Below, one piece after another: positions 8,617 to 16,314 of a stretch of DNA of 64,000 nucleotides. A model generated the notes under the pieces. It made no database searches, was not told the origin of the DNA, and saw nothing but the letters and a program-made list of their open reading frames with translations. Location of the stretch: the NCBI RefSeq assembly GCF_008704205.1, contig NZ_VXLC01000043.1, positions 19,691-83,690 on the forward strand. Direction: 5' to 3'. The translations under genes and the position numbers were made by a program. The stretch is from Nocardia colli (GTDB taxonomy: Bacteria; Actinomycetota; Actinomycetes; Mycobacteriales; Mycobacteriaceae). Each line of letters begins with the position of its first letter. Position 1 is the first letter of the stretch.

Positions 8617-8747
8617 GATGGACTCCTTCGGGAGAAAGGCCCACCACCACAACCGTTTTCGGGCACGACCGAACGCCCGAATCGAAAAGGCTTCGGGTTC
8701 AGTCGATCACACGGCGGTGGTGGGCCGGGAGCGAGTGGGGGGTCGAA

Positions 8748-8765
8748 TCCGTACTCGGATACGGA
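8748..8765. promoter_or_regulatory. Inverted repeat TCCGTA-N6-TACGGA
   Basis: A perfect 6-bp dyad with a 6-base spacer, 132 bases upstream of the small minus-strand gene. It is the right size for a dimeric repressor site; the binding protein is unknown. Confidence 0.4.
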
Positions 8766-9022
8766 CTATCGCCTGACTTCACATCCCTCACCTCCCTGCC
8801 GCCGAGACGCACGCGTCGCTGAATATCGTTGCCGGACCACGCAAGGCAGGGGAACGCCGGGAAAACGGCCGGGCGGGCACCCCTCTCGTCAGAGCTTCGG
8901 CACTGCACGACGTATCCCTGGTCGGGAAGCCACCTGGGATCGCCCCTTAATCCGAAGCGATCTGTCCTGATCCTGGGCGTCTCTCGACGTCGTCGGATCA
9001 GTGGCCTGTGTTCGCGCAGGAG

Positions 9023-9037
9023 CCTCGCCTAGCGAGG
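9023..9037. other. Short hairpin CCTCGC-CTA-GCGAGG
   Basis: A perfect 6-bp stem with a 3-base loop and no T-run. It could be a weak terminator or an operator. It lies 138 bases before the P450 start. Confidence 0.35.
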
Positions 9038-9133
9038 TGCTGACCGACCCAGGATGGCCGTTCGCCGCCGTCGCGTCAAGTGCGGTTGATTACCTGTCGC
9101 GTTATAGACCGTGCGGCGTAGATCTCCTAGCGT

Positions 9134-9157
9134 GTATGAAACAGGTTCGTCTCATAC
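9134..9157. promoter_or_regulatory. Operator-like dyad just before the P450 gene (GTATGA-N12-TCATAC)
   Basis: A 24-base imperfect palindrome with perfect outer 6-bp arms and two further matching inner pairs (8 of 12 pairs). It lies 18 bases upstream of the chosen GTG start of the P450. The length suits a TetR-type site, and the next gene downstream of the P450 encodes a two-domain TetR protein, so a link is likely but inferred. Confidence 0.5.
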
Positions 9158-9174
9158 TCAACGAAGGTGGCACC

Positions 9175-10515
9175 GTGGCCGCACAGGACGTCCGAGAGCG
9201 TGACGAGACCACCGCGTATCCGCCGGGGTCGCGGCTGCCCGCCTTCGTGCAGAGCATCCTTTTCCAGCTCGATCGGCAGCGCTTCGTGCCCGCCATCGCA
9301 CGCCGGTACGGCGACGTCTTCACGCTGCGCATCCCGCCGGTCGCCGACCACTCCGTGGTGTTCTCCCGCCCGGAGCACATCAAGGAGATCTTCGCCGGCA
9401 ACCCGCGTGACCTGCACGCGGGCGAAGGCAACCAGATCCTCGGCGTCGTGATGGGCCAGCACTCGCTGCTGCTCACCGACGAGGACGAGCACGCGCGCGC
9501 CAGACGGCTGCTGATGCCCGCCTTCAACGGTTCCGCACTGCGCGACTATCGCGCCCTGGTCGCCGAGATCGCCGTCGCCGAAATCGACCGCTGGACACCG
9601 GGTTCCACGCTGATCACGCTCGACCGGATGAACGCGCTCACGCTCGAGGTGATCGTCCAGGTGGTGTTCGGCGTCTCCGACAAACAGACCCGCGCCGAAC
9701 TCGCGCCGCGACTGCGGCGGATCGTCCATTTGAACCCGCTGGTGTTCCTCGGGATCAAGTCGCCCTTGCTCCGCCGGATCGGGCCGTGGAAACGATTCGC
9801 GGAGAACATGCATGCGGTCGACGCCCTGCTCTACGCCGAGATCGCCGCGCGGCGGCGCGCGCCGGACCTGGCCGAACGCACCGATGTACTGTCCCGGCTG
9901 CTGCACGCGGGCACCGGCGACGATCACGACCCGCCGCTCACCGACGCCGAGCTGCGCGACCAGCTCATCACGCTGCTGCTCGCGGGGCACGAGACCACCG
10001 CGTCCGCGCTGTCCTGGGCGCTGTATGAGATCGCGACGCATCCCGACATCCAGGAGGCCGCCGTCACCGCCGCGCGCACCGGCGACGACAAATACCTGGA
10101 GGCCGTGATGAAGGAGGCGATGCGGCTGCACGTCATCATCAACGGCACCAACCGAAAACTGACCAGGGATCTGACCGTCGGCGGCCGCCGACTGCCCGCG
10201 GGCACGGTGGTGAACACCTCGATCCTGCTGGCACACCGCAGCCCCGACAACTATCCCGACCTCGCCGCCTTCCGGCCGGACCGGTTCCTCTCCGGCGAGG
10301 TGGCCCCGAATACCTGGCTGCCCTTCGGCGGTGGGGTCCGGCGCTGCATCGGCGCGGGTTTCTCGCTGATGGAGGGCACTGCGGTGCTGCGGGAAATCCT
10401 TGTGCGCCATTCGCTTTCGCGACCAGAGGACGCGGAGCCGGAACGCGGCAAGACCCGCAACATCACCACGGTCCCCGAACGCAAGGCCCGGCTGGTCATC
10501 ACGCCACGCGACTGA
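9175..10515 (+). CDS. Cytochrome P450, 446 residues
   Basis: A haem monooxygenase of the bacterial soluble type. The visible P450 landmarks are all intact: the I-helix oxygen-activation motif AGHETTASAL, the K-helix ExxR (EAMRL), and the haem-ligand loop FGGGVRRCIGAGF with its Cys. GTG 9175 was chosen because GAAGGTGG is well spaced before it. An upstream ATG at 9136 lies inside an operator-like dyad and is less likely. The N-terminal style (an extended start, then ARRYGDVFTLRIP) resembles the CYP135/CYP138 type of mycobacteria, which also neighbour TetR genes; the family placement is tentative. No ferredoxin or reductase gene is adjacent, so electrons must come from elsewhere. The substrate is unknown. 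Confidence 0.9.
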   Translation: MAAQDVRERDETTAYPPGSRLPAFVQSILFQLDRQRFVPAIARRYGDVFTLRIPPVADHSVVFSRPEHIKEIFAGNPRDLHAGEGNQILGVVMGQHSLLLTDEDEHARARRLLMPAFNGSALRDYRALVAEIAVAEIDRWTPGSTLITLDRMNALTLEVIVQVVFGVSDKQTRAELAPRLRRIVHLNPLVFLGIKSPLLRRIGPWKRFAENMHAVDALLYAEIAARRRAPDLAERTDVLSRLLHAGTGDDHDPPLTDAELRDQLITLLLAGHETTASALSWALYEIATHPDIQEAAVTAARTGDDKYLEAVMKEAMRLHVIINGTNRKLTRDLTVGGRRLPAGTVVNTSILLAHRSPDNYPDLAAFRPDRFLSGEVAPNTWLPFGGGVRRCIGAGFSLMEGTAVLREILVRHSLSRPEDAEPERGKTRNITTVPERKARLVITPRD

Positions 10516-10572
10516 TCGGGAACTGCGCTCGGCCCGGCCGTGGCCGATCGGCTGTGTCGGCACTCACCTGCG

Positions 10573-10594
10573 CCGACCCGTGCCTACGGGTCGG
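10573..10594. terminator. Strong hairpin after the P450 gene (9-bp stem, 4-base loop)
   Basis: CCGACCCGT and ACGGGTCGG form a perfect 9-bp stem around GCCT, 57 bases after the P450 stop. There is no T-run, as is common in high-GC actinomycetes. It may terminate the P450 transcript, though an operator role for the next gene cannot be excluded. Confidence 0.5.
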
Positions 10595-10634
10595 GGCGAC
10601 GGCCGCCGCCTTCCGGCAGGTACCGCCCCCGATT

Positions 10635-10656
10635 CCGGGTGACCTGGGGCACCCGG
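10635..10656. other. Second hairpin CCGGGTG-N8-CACCCGG
   Basis: A perfect 7-bp stem with an 8-base loop, between the P450 terminator-like hairpin and the promoter of the first double-TetR gene. It could be an operator or part of a tandem terminator. Confidence 0.4.
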
Positions 10657-10712
10657 CCGCTCCGGCGGCCGCCCCGTACCGAGCCGTAGCCCGTCCCACC
10701 TGCTCGGATAAG

Positions 10713-10725
10713 TACGATGTCCGCA
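10713..10725 (+). promoter_or_regulatory. Probable leaderless promoter of the first double-TetR gene
   Basis: The -10-like hexamer TACGAT (10713-10718) is followed by six bases and then the ATG, so transcription would start at the start codon. No ribosome binding site precedes the ATG. The paralogous gene at 12159 has the same arrangement. Confidence 0.5.
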
Positions 10726-11969
10726 TGAGTGTCGACAATCGCCGTACGGCGCGGAAGGCGAGCACCGGCGACTCGGCACCCCGGGAGATCCGGCGCAGGC
10801 CGAAGAATCGACGGGCCCAGATCGCCGCCGCCTCGGCCGCGGCGTTCGGCGCGCTCGGCTATCACGGTGTCAGCATGGAGGACATCGCCACCGGTCTCGG
10901 CATCAGCTCGGCCGCGCTGTACCGCCACTATCCGAGCAAGTACGCGCTGTTCCGGGAGGAATTGCTGCGGGTCGGCCGGGCCATGACCGAGGCGGTCGAG
11001 CTGCCGGCGGAGGCCGCCGCGTGGTCGCCCGAGCGGCGGCTGCGCCATGTGCTGGATGCCCTCATCGCGGTCACCATCGAGAACCGGCCGACGGTCACGC
11101 TGGTGCGCTGGGAAGGTCGCTACCTCGAGCCCGACGACCTGACCACGCTGAACGATCAGCAGTTCGCCGTGCTCGGCGCGCTCGGCGACCAGCTTGCCGT
11201 GCTGCGGCCGGAGCTGACCGAGGACGATATTCGCGTGCTGCGCATGGCGCTGCTGAGCACCATCACCAGCATCGCCGACCATCACGCCACGCTGCCGGCG
11301 AAATCCCTTGCCCGGCTGTTGAGTTCGGCCTGCCAGCCGATTATCGGCACGGAACTGCCGGCCGAGCGGCCCACCGAGCCGCTCCAGGTGGTCGAGATCC
11401 CCGACTCGTTCAAACACGAGCTGCTGCTGCGCAAGGCGGTGGAGTTGTTCCACGAGCGCGGGTACCCGAATGTCAGCGTGGAGGACATCGCCACCGCCGC
11501 AGGGCTTTCCGCCGCGTCGGCGGTGTATCGGTTCTATCGCGGCAAGAGCGATCTGCTGGCCGCGGCGTTTCGCCGTGCGGCGGAACGGGTTTCGGGCGCG
11601 GTCGGCCCGGCGGTCGCGACCGCGGCCAGCCCGGAGGGGGCCCTGACCACGCTGATCGACCAGTACGTCGTGGGGTCGTTCGCCGAGCGCGCGCTGACCT
11701 ACGTGTATTTCACCGAGTTCCAGCATGTTCCGGCGGAGGAACGCACGGTGCTGCGGAACATCCAGCGGCTCAGCGTCGAAGAGTGGGCGCGGCTGCTGCG
11801 CGAGGTGCGGCCGGAACTTTCCCCGGCCGAGGCGCGTTTCCTCATCCACGCCGCGTTCGCGTTGGTGGTGGATCTGGGCCGCGCGTTCGACAACCAGCCG
11901 ATGGCGGCGCAGGAGCGGGTGCGCCTGCTGATGCAGGTGGTCCTTTTCGGGCGTCCAGCCGCCGTTTAG
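10725..11969 (+). CDS. Two-domain TetR-family regulator, Mce3R-like (first paralogue)
   Basis: A 414-residue protein made of two fused TetR units. The first helix-turn-helix is at about residues 28-75 (GVSMEDIATGLGISSAALYRHY). The second is at about residues 230-277 (NVSVEDIATAAGLSAASAVYRFY). Each is followed by a helical ligand-binding half. Mce3R of M. tuberculosis has this double-TetR layout at about 400 residues and represses the mce3 operon, so proximity to an mce operon here suggests a related role. The gene lies between the P450 and a close paralogue of identical length. It could control the P450, the mce operon, or both; the ligand is probably a lipid or sterol derivative. Direct targets are inferred. 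Confidence 0.88.
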   Translation: MSVDNRRTARKASTGDSAPREIRRRPKNRRAQIAAASAAAFGALGYHGVSMEDIATGLGISSAALYRHYPSKYALFREELLRVGRAMTEAVELPAEAAAWSPERRLRHVLDALIAVTIENRPTVTLVRWEGRYLEPDDLTTLNDQQFAVLGALGDQLAVLRPELTEDDIRVLRMALLSTITSIADHHATLPAKSLARLLSSACQPIIGTELPAERPTEPLQVVEIPDSFKHELLLRKAVELFHERGYPNVSVEDIATAAGLSAASAVYRFYRGKSDLLAAAFRRAAERVSGAVGPAVATAASPEGALTTLIDQYVVGSFAERALTYVYFTEFQHVPAEERTVLRNIQRLSVEEWARLLREVRPELSPAEARFLIHAAFALVVDLGRAFDNQPMAAQERVRLLMQVVLFGRPAAV

Positions 11970-12012
11970 ACACCCGGGCAAGCTGGCGAGACCGGGGTAC
12001 CGACCGGTCGTT

Positions 12013-12052
12013 TATGTTACGCGATATTCCATATCTTTGAACTGATAGATAT
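12013..12052. promoter_or_regulatory. AT-rich operator cluster upstream of the second double-TetR gene
   Basis: An AT-rich island in very GC-rich DNA. It begins with TATGTTACGC-N3-ATTCC (12013-12030), which recurs in the mce promoter region at 23092. It also holds GATAT-TCC-ATATC (12023-12035) and ATATCT-N10-AGATAT (12031-12052). A further dyad TTGAT-N8-ATCAA lies at 12101-12118. This fits a composite site for a protein with two DNA-binding domains. Confidence 0.6.
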
Positions 12053-12146
12053 TGAGGTAGCGGACCAAATCATACCCCTAGTTGTGATCTTCCATTCAGT
12101 TTGATTCCAACCGATCAAGGCCCCGTTGCCGAGCGTCCGATTCGGC

Positions 12147-12159
12147 TACCATCGCGGCA
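12147..12159 (+). promoter_or_regulatory. Probable leaderless promoter of the second double-TetR gene
   Basis: TACCAT (12147-12152) is followed by six bases and then ATG 12159, with no ribosome binding site. The geometry is the same as in the paralogue at 10713. Confidence 0.5.
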
Positions 12160-13403
12160 TGGGTGCCCAGGAAAGCCGCGCCGCGGACAAGGCGTCCGAC
12201 GGATCCGCCGCGCGGGTGGTCCGGCGGCGGCCGCGCGATCGTCGGGCGCAGATCGCGGCCGCCTCCGCGGAGGCGTTCGGGTCGCTCGGCTACCACGGTG
12301 TGAGCATGGAGGACATCGCGTCCCGGCTCGACATCAGCTCGGCCGCGCTCTACCGGCACTATCCGAGCAAGTACGCGCTGTTCCGCGAGGAGACCCTGCG
12401 GCTCGGCGGGCTCAGCGAAGCGGCCGTGCGCCTGCCGGACTCGGCCCGCGCGCTGCCGGCCGAGGAACGACTCGGGCAGGTGATCGATGCGCTGATCGCG
12501 TCCTCGATCGCCAATCGGCGCAGTGCCGCGCTGTTGCGCTGGCAACGCCGCTATCTCGAGGACGCCGATGCCGCGATCCTGGATGGCCAACTGGCACAGG
12601 TGACTTCGGTGCTCATGACGCTGCTCGCCGAGACCAGGCCGGAGCTGGACAAGGCGGATCGGGCCGTGCTGTCCGCCGCGATACTCAGCGTGCTCAGCAG
12701 CATCGGCGATCACCACGTGTCGATCCCGTTGCGGGCGTTGACAACTCTGCTCGGCACCGCGTGCCGTGCGGTCGCCGGCTACACCCTGCCCCCTTCGGCC
12801 GCACCCGCCGAACCCCTTGTGGCAACGGAGATCCCGTTGACCTTCAAGCACGAGCTGCTGCTGGCGCGGGCGATCGAGCTGTTCCATGAGCGCGGCTATC
12901 CGAATGTGAGCGTCGAGGACATCGCCACCGCGGCCGGGTTGCCCGCGTCGTCGGCGGTGTACCGCTTCTATCGCAGCAAGGGCGATATCCTCGCGGCCGC
13001 GTTCCGCCGTGCCGCGGACCGGGTTTCGGCCGCGATCGGTCCGGCGGTCGCGGCGGCGGACGGGCCGGAGCAGGCGCTGACGACACTGATCGAGTTGTAT
13101 GTCGCCGGGTCGTTCGCCGAGCGCGAGCTGACCTTCGTCTACTACGCCGAGATCAGCAATGTGCCCGCCGACGATCGGACGGTGCTGCGAAACATCCAGC
13201 GGCTCAACGTCGAAGAGTGGGCCAAGCTGCTGGTCGGCGTCCGGCCCGAGCTGTCCGCCGCCGACGCCAGGCTGCTGGTGCACGCGGCACTGGCCCTGGT
13301 CGTCGATCTGGGGCAGCGCTTCGGCTCCGACGACCCGGTGTGCTCGCGGCAGCGGGTGATTCACCTGATGCGGGTCGTCCTGTTCGGTCCCGGCGGCGGG
13401 TAG
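12159..13403 (+). CDS. Two-domain TetR-family regulator, Mce3R-like (second paralogue)
   Basis: A 414-residue tandem paralogue of the preceding gene. The two align without large gaps, and both helix-turn-helix segments are nearly identical: the first has GVSMEDIASRLDISSAALYRHY, the second NVSVEDIATAAGLPASSAVYRFY. The domain layout is the same (TetR-TetR). Divergence is concentrated in the ligand-binding halves and the C-terminus, consistent with shared DNA targets but different ligands. It is convergent with the last gene of the mce operon, with no base between the two stop codons. The shared motif at 12013 and 23092 makes it the best candidate regulator of the mce operon and of itself. Targets are inferred, not shown. 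Confidence 0.88.
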   Translation: MGAQESRAADKASDGSAARVVRRRPRDRRAQIAAASAEAFGSLGYHGVSMEDIASRLDISSAALYRHYPSKYALFREETLRLGGLSEAAVRLPDSARALPAEERLGQVIDALIASSIANRRSAALLRWQRRYLEDADAAILDGQLAQVTSVLMTLLAETRPELDKADRAVLSAAILSVLSSIGDHHVSIPLRALTTLLGTACRAVAGYTLPPSAAPAEPLVATEIPLTFKHELLLARAIELFHERGYPNVSVEDIATAAGLPASSAVYRFYRSKGDILAAAFRRAADRVSAAIGPAVAAADGPEQALTTLIELYVAGSFAERELTFVYYAEISNVPADDRTVLRNIQRLNVEEWAKLLVGVRPELSAADARLLVHAALALVVDLGQRFGSDDPVCSRQRVIHLMRVVLFGPGGG

Positions 13404-14045
13404 TTACGGCTGCGCCGGCGGGGCCAGCGGCGAGTTCACCTTGTTCACCAGCCAGCGGTCGCCGACCTTCGCCAGCCGCATCACCATGGACAGCTGGCCG
13501 GGCGCGGGCTTGCCCTGGGTGCGCATGCTGGTGATGGTCTGGCCGATCACCACGATGGCCTCGGCCGAGCTCTCGTCGCCGGTCTTGATCGCGCACTGCA
13601 CATCGTTGACCTTCGACACCACCTCGCCCTGAGTGAGCACCTCGCGCAGTTCCTTACTGGTGCTGTCGAATTGCTTCTTCCAGTCGCCGGTCGCGCCGTC
13701 GAGCACGGCGGCGAAGTAGTCGTCGAGCTTCTTCGCGTCGTAGTCGGCCAGGATCGGCGCGTACTTGCAGGCGGCGGCGCGCGCGTCCGCGTTGGCGTCG
13801 ATGGTGGCCTTGTTGCCTTTGTTCTGGAGGTAGAAGAAGACGGTCGAAGCGACTGCGGCACAGAGGAGTACGGCAGCGGCCGCTTGCAGGGCAAGTCGCC
13901 CGGTGCGGCCCGGGACCAACCGGAGCCGTTTGCGCGCGGCCGGAGACGGCTCTGCCTCTGCTGAAACTTGCTCGGCCACAACATTGCTGGACCCCACCGG
14001 TGTCGAGTCCTCGGGTGGTGCGGCGATCTCGCCGTTGTCGTTCAT
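13404..14045 (-). CDS. Mce-associated membrane protein
   Basis: A 213-residue protein with an acidic, Pro-rich N-terminal stretch, a basic patch, one membrane segment at about residues 50-72 (LALQAAAAVLLCAAVASTVFFYL), and an exported domain ending in the KVGDRWLVNKV segment typical of Mce-associated (Mas/VirB8-like) proteins. Such proteins stabilise Mce complexes in the envelope; the detailed role is not settled. The start at 14045 has an AGGAG site, and the gene lies 11 bases after mceF, so it is the last gene of the operon. Only one Mas gene is present. Its TAA stop directly abuts the stop of the plus-strand regulator. Confidence 0.85.
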   Translation of the reverse strand: MNDNGEIAAPPEDSTPVGSSNVVAEQVSAEAEPSPAARKRLRLVPGRTGRLALQAAAAVLLCAAVASTVFFYLQNKGNKATIDANADARAAACKYAPILADYDAKKLDDYFAAVLDGATGDWKKQFDSTSKELREVLTQGEVVSKVNDVQCAIKTGDESSAEAIVVIGQTITSMRTQGKPAPGQLSMVMRLAKVGDRWLVNKVNSPLAPPAQP

Positions 14046-14056
14046 CGGATGTGCTC

Positions 14057-15235
14057 CTATCTGCCAGGTGCCGGTCGGGACAGCTCATTGCCGGTGACGC
14101 CGGGCGGCGGGCCGGATCCGTTGTCCGGCACATTCGGCCGGGGCGCGTTCGCCGAACCGCGAACCTGTAGCGCCGGATTGCTGGTGACGCAGTAGTTGTA
14201 GAGCCGCACCCTGGTGTCCACGGTCTTCGTGGTCGGCACCACGGGCATGGTGTCGTAGTCGCAGCTCGGGCGCGGCCACGGGTCGACCAGGGTGTGATAG
14301 GCGTTGTCGTGCGCCGGAACGCCGATCGCCGCCGAACCCGTGCGCAGCGCGGGGAACAGCGCCGCGATGGCCGGTGCCCGCAGCTTGGCGGCCTTGGTGA
14401 TCGCGACGAAGTTGGTGACCAGGTTGGTCATCGGATCCTCGGTGTCGCGCACGATGCCGCCGAGCGTGGCCAGCTGACCGGGCCCGAGGTCGAGGAACTT
14501 GCGCACCTCCTGGTCCGCGGCGGTCAACTGCTGGAACAGGGCGCTGGAACCGGAGGTCAGGGTGGTCAGGTCCGGTTGCGCGTGCGCTGTCGTATCGGCG
14601 ATCACCTCGAGGTTCTCGATGAGCTGCCTGGTCTGCGGCAGCAGATCGGTCAGCCCGGCCATGGCCCGGCTGATGCCGGAGATCATGTTGCGCAACCGAT
14701 CCGGCCCGCCCGCGAGGGCCTTGTCGAGTTCGTCGACGATCACATTGAGGCGTGCCGGATTCATGCCGCCGATCAAGCCGCTCATGCTGCCGAGCACCGA
14801 CTGCACCGTCACCGGCGCCGTCGTCCGGGCCCGCTCGATCACCGCGCCGTCGCCGAGGAACGGCCCGCTGTTCACGTCCGGCCGGAAGTCGAGATACTGC
14901 TCCCCCGCCGCGGAGAGCCGGCCGACGGCGACCGTGCCGCCCACCGGAATCCGTGCCGCCTTGTCGATTTCGGCGATCGCCGCGACGCCGTCGCCGGATA
15001 TCCGCACCTCGTGCACCCGGCCGACCCGGGTGCCGCGGAACGTGACGTCGTTGTTCGCCGCCAGGCCACCGGAATTCGCCAGCTCCACCCGCACCGTGTA
15101 CGTGCTCGGCAGCAGATTGATCCGGAGCACGTTGGCGCCGAGATAGGACACCCCGAGCACGAGCACCACGATCAGGCCGATATTGGCCACCGCGATCCGG
15201 TGCCGGACCAGCCATTGCCACAGCGGCGGATTCAT
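14057..15235 (-). CDS. mceF: Mce family protein MceF (MlaD domain)
   Basis: A 392-residue substrate-binding subunit of the Mce lipid importer. It has an N-terminal membrane anchor at about residues 12-35, then the MlaD/MCE domain (VRVELANSGGLAANNDVTFRG, RVGRVHEVRI), then a long helical region with repeated leucine-rich heptads. A Cys-containing C-terminal segment follows (NYCVTSNPAL) and the end is Pro/Gly-rich. It is encoded sixth in A-F order. Its start overlaps the mceE stop (ATGA). The helical part is expected to contribute to the hexameric tunnel that carries lipid across the periplasm-like space. The imported lipid is unknown. Confidence 0.88.
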   Translation of the reverse strand: MNPPLWQWLVRHRIAVANIGLIVVLVLGVSYLGANVLRINLLPSTYTVRVELANSGGLAANNDVTFRGTRVGRVHEVRISGDGVAAIAEIDKAARIPVGGTVAVGRLSAAGEQYLDFRPDVNSGPFLGDGAVIERARTTAPVTVQSVLGSMSGLIGGMNPARLNVIVDELDKALAGGPDRLRNMISGISRAMAGLTDLLPQTRQLIENLEVIADTTAHAQPDLTTLTSGSSALFQQLTAADQEVRKFLDLGPGQLATLGGIVRDTEDPMTNLVTNFVAITKAAKLRAPAIAALFPALRTGSAAIGVPAHDNAYHTLVDPWPRPSCDYDTMPVVPTTKTVDTRVRLYNYCVTSNPALQVRGSANAPRPNVPDNGSGPPPGVTGNELSRPAPGR

Positions 15236-16314
15236 CGGACACCGCCCTGCAGCCGGCCGATGACCTTTTCGATGACCTGCGCCAGGCTGCCGATAAAGGC
15301 TGGTACGTCACCGATTTCGGGTGGCCTGCTGCCCTTCGGGTCGGTCAGCGCGCCGACACTGAGGTAGGACACGGTGGCCGCGACCGCGAGCACCGGGCCA
15401 TCGAGACTGGCCGAGATCGACGGGTAGATGGCGTGCAGCCCGTCCAACGCCCCGGCGAGATCGTCACCCATCTGGGCGAATCCGGACATCAACCGCTGGA
15501 TGCTGTCGAACAGGCTCAGGAAATCCGGGCCGGTGGTGTCGGTGAAATCGCCGAGCGCGGCCATGGTCACCGAGACCTTGGCGATGAGATCGGCGATGGC
15601 CTTGTTGTTTTCGGCCACCAGGCCGATCAGCGGCGGGAAGGTGTCCGCCGCCGCGCCCAATTCGGCTTTGCGCCTGGCCAATTCGCCGGTGAGGGTATTC
15701 AGCCCGGACAGCACTCCGTCCACATCGGCCGTGCGCTGGTTGAGTGCGGCGAGCACGTCGGTCATCTCGGTGATCAGATGCGACAGCTCCGGTGCGCGCC
15801 CGCCGAACATCGAGTTCATCTCCGAGGTGATCCGCGCCGCCTGGTTGAGGCCGCCTCCGTTGAGCAGCAACGAGACCGACATCATGAGCTGCTCCACCGA
15901 CGCACCGGTCGCGGTGTGGTCGGGCGCGATGGTGTCGCCCGGGCGCAGCAGTTCGGCGCTGTCCTGCTTGGCGGGCAGGGTCATCGCGACGAACATATCG
16001 CCGAGCGGGGTCGCCTGGCGCAGTTCGGCGGTGGTGCCGCGGGGCAGCTGAATGTCTTGGCGGATCTGCATTTCCACGTCGGCGAGGAAGTCGGTGGTGC
16101 TGATCGCGGAGACCGTGCCGACGTCGGTGCCGCCGATCTTGACGTGCGCGTTCGCCGGCAGGTTGAGCGCGTCCTTGAACACCGCGTGCAGCGTGTAGCC
16201 GGGTCCGCCGATCCCCGGTTTGGGCAGCGGGACGTTGTCCACCGTCACGGCGCAGCCGGAGCTCGCGCCGACGGCCGCCGCGATGGCCAGCGTGGCGAGC
16301 GCTCTCGTCCTCAT
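15232..16314 (-). CDS. mceE: Mce family lipoprotein MceE (LprK-type)
   Basis: A 360-residue Mce subunit with a signal peptide ending in a lipobox (GASSGC, Cys at about residue 21), so it is predicted to be lipid-anchored, as MceE subunits of mycobacteria are. The MCE domain follows (YTLHAVFKDALNLPANAHVKIGG). A long helical region comes next (about residues 150-320). The start codon overlaps the mceD stop (ATGA), and the stop overlaps the mceF start. The length is normal for the family. Confidence 0.88.
   Translation of the reverse strand: MRTRALATLAIAAAVGASSGCAVTVDNVPLPKPGIGGPGYTLHAVFKDALNLPANAHVKIGGTDVGTVSAISTTDFLADVEMQIRQDIQLPRGTTAELRQATPLGDMFVAMTLPAKQDSAELLRPGDTIAPDHTATGASVEQLMMSVSLLLNGGGLNQAARITSEMNSMFGGRAPELSHLITEMTDVLAALNQRTADVDGVLSGLNTLTGELARRKAELGAAADTFPPLIGLVAENNKAIADLIAKVSVTMAALGDFTDTTGPDFLSLFDSIQRLMSGFAQMGDDLAGALDGLHAIYPSISASLDGPVLAVAATVSYLSVGALTDPKGSRPPEIGDVPAFIGSLAQVIEKVIGRLQGGVR

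Larger units (their letters stand above)
8617..9174. other. Gene-free regulatory stretch between the small protein and the P450
   Basis: These 558 bases have no convincing gene: the open frames inside lack start signals and Mycobacteriales-like protein composition. It contains three dyad elements, annotated separately: 8748-8765, 9023-9037 and 9134-9157. It should hold the divergent promoters of the 58-residue protein and of the P450. Confidence 0.6.

Noticed and set aside
8829..9032. Small plus-strand frame upstream of the P450
   Set aside because: No ribosome binding site, low-complexity composition, and it lies in a stretch with operator-like elements.
9001..9174. Longer P450 starts (ATG 9136 or further upstream)
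   Set aside because: The 9136 ATG lies within an operator-like dyad, and GTG 9175 has a proper ribosome binding site.
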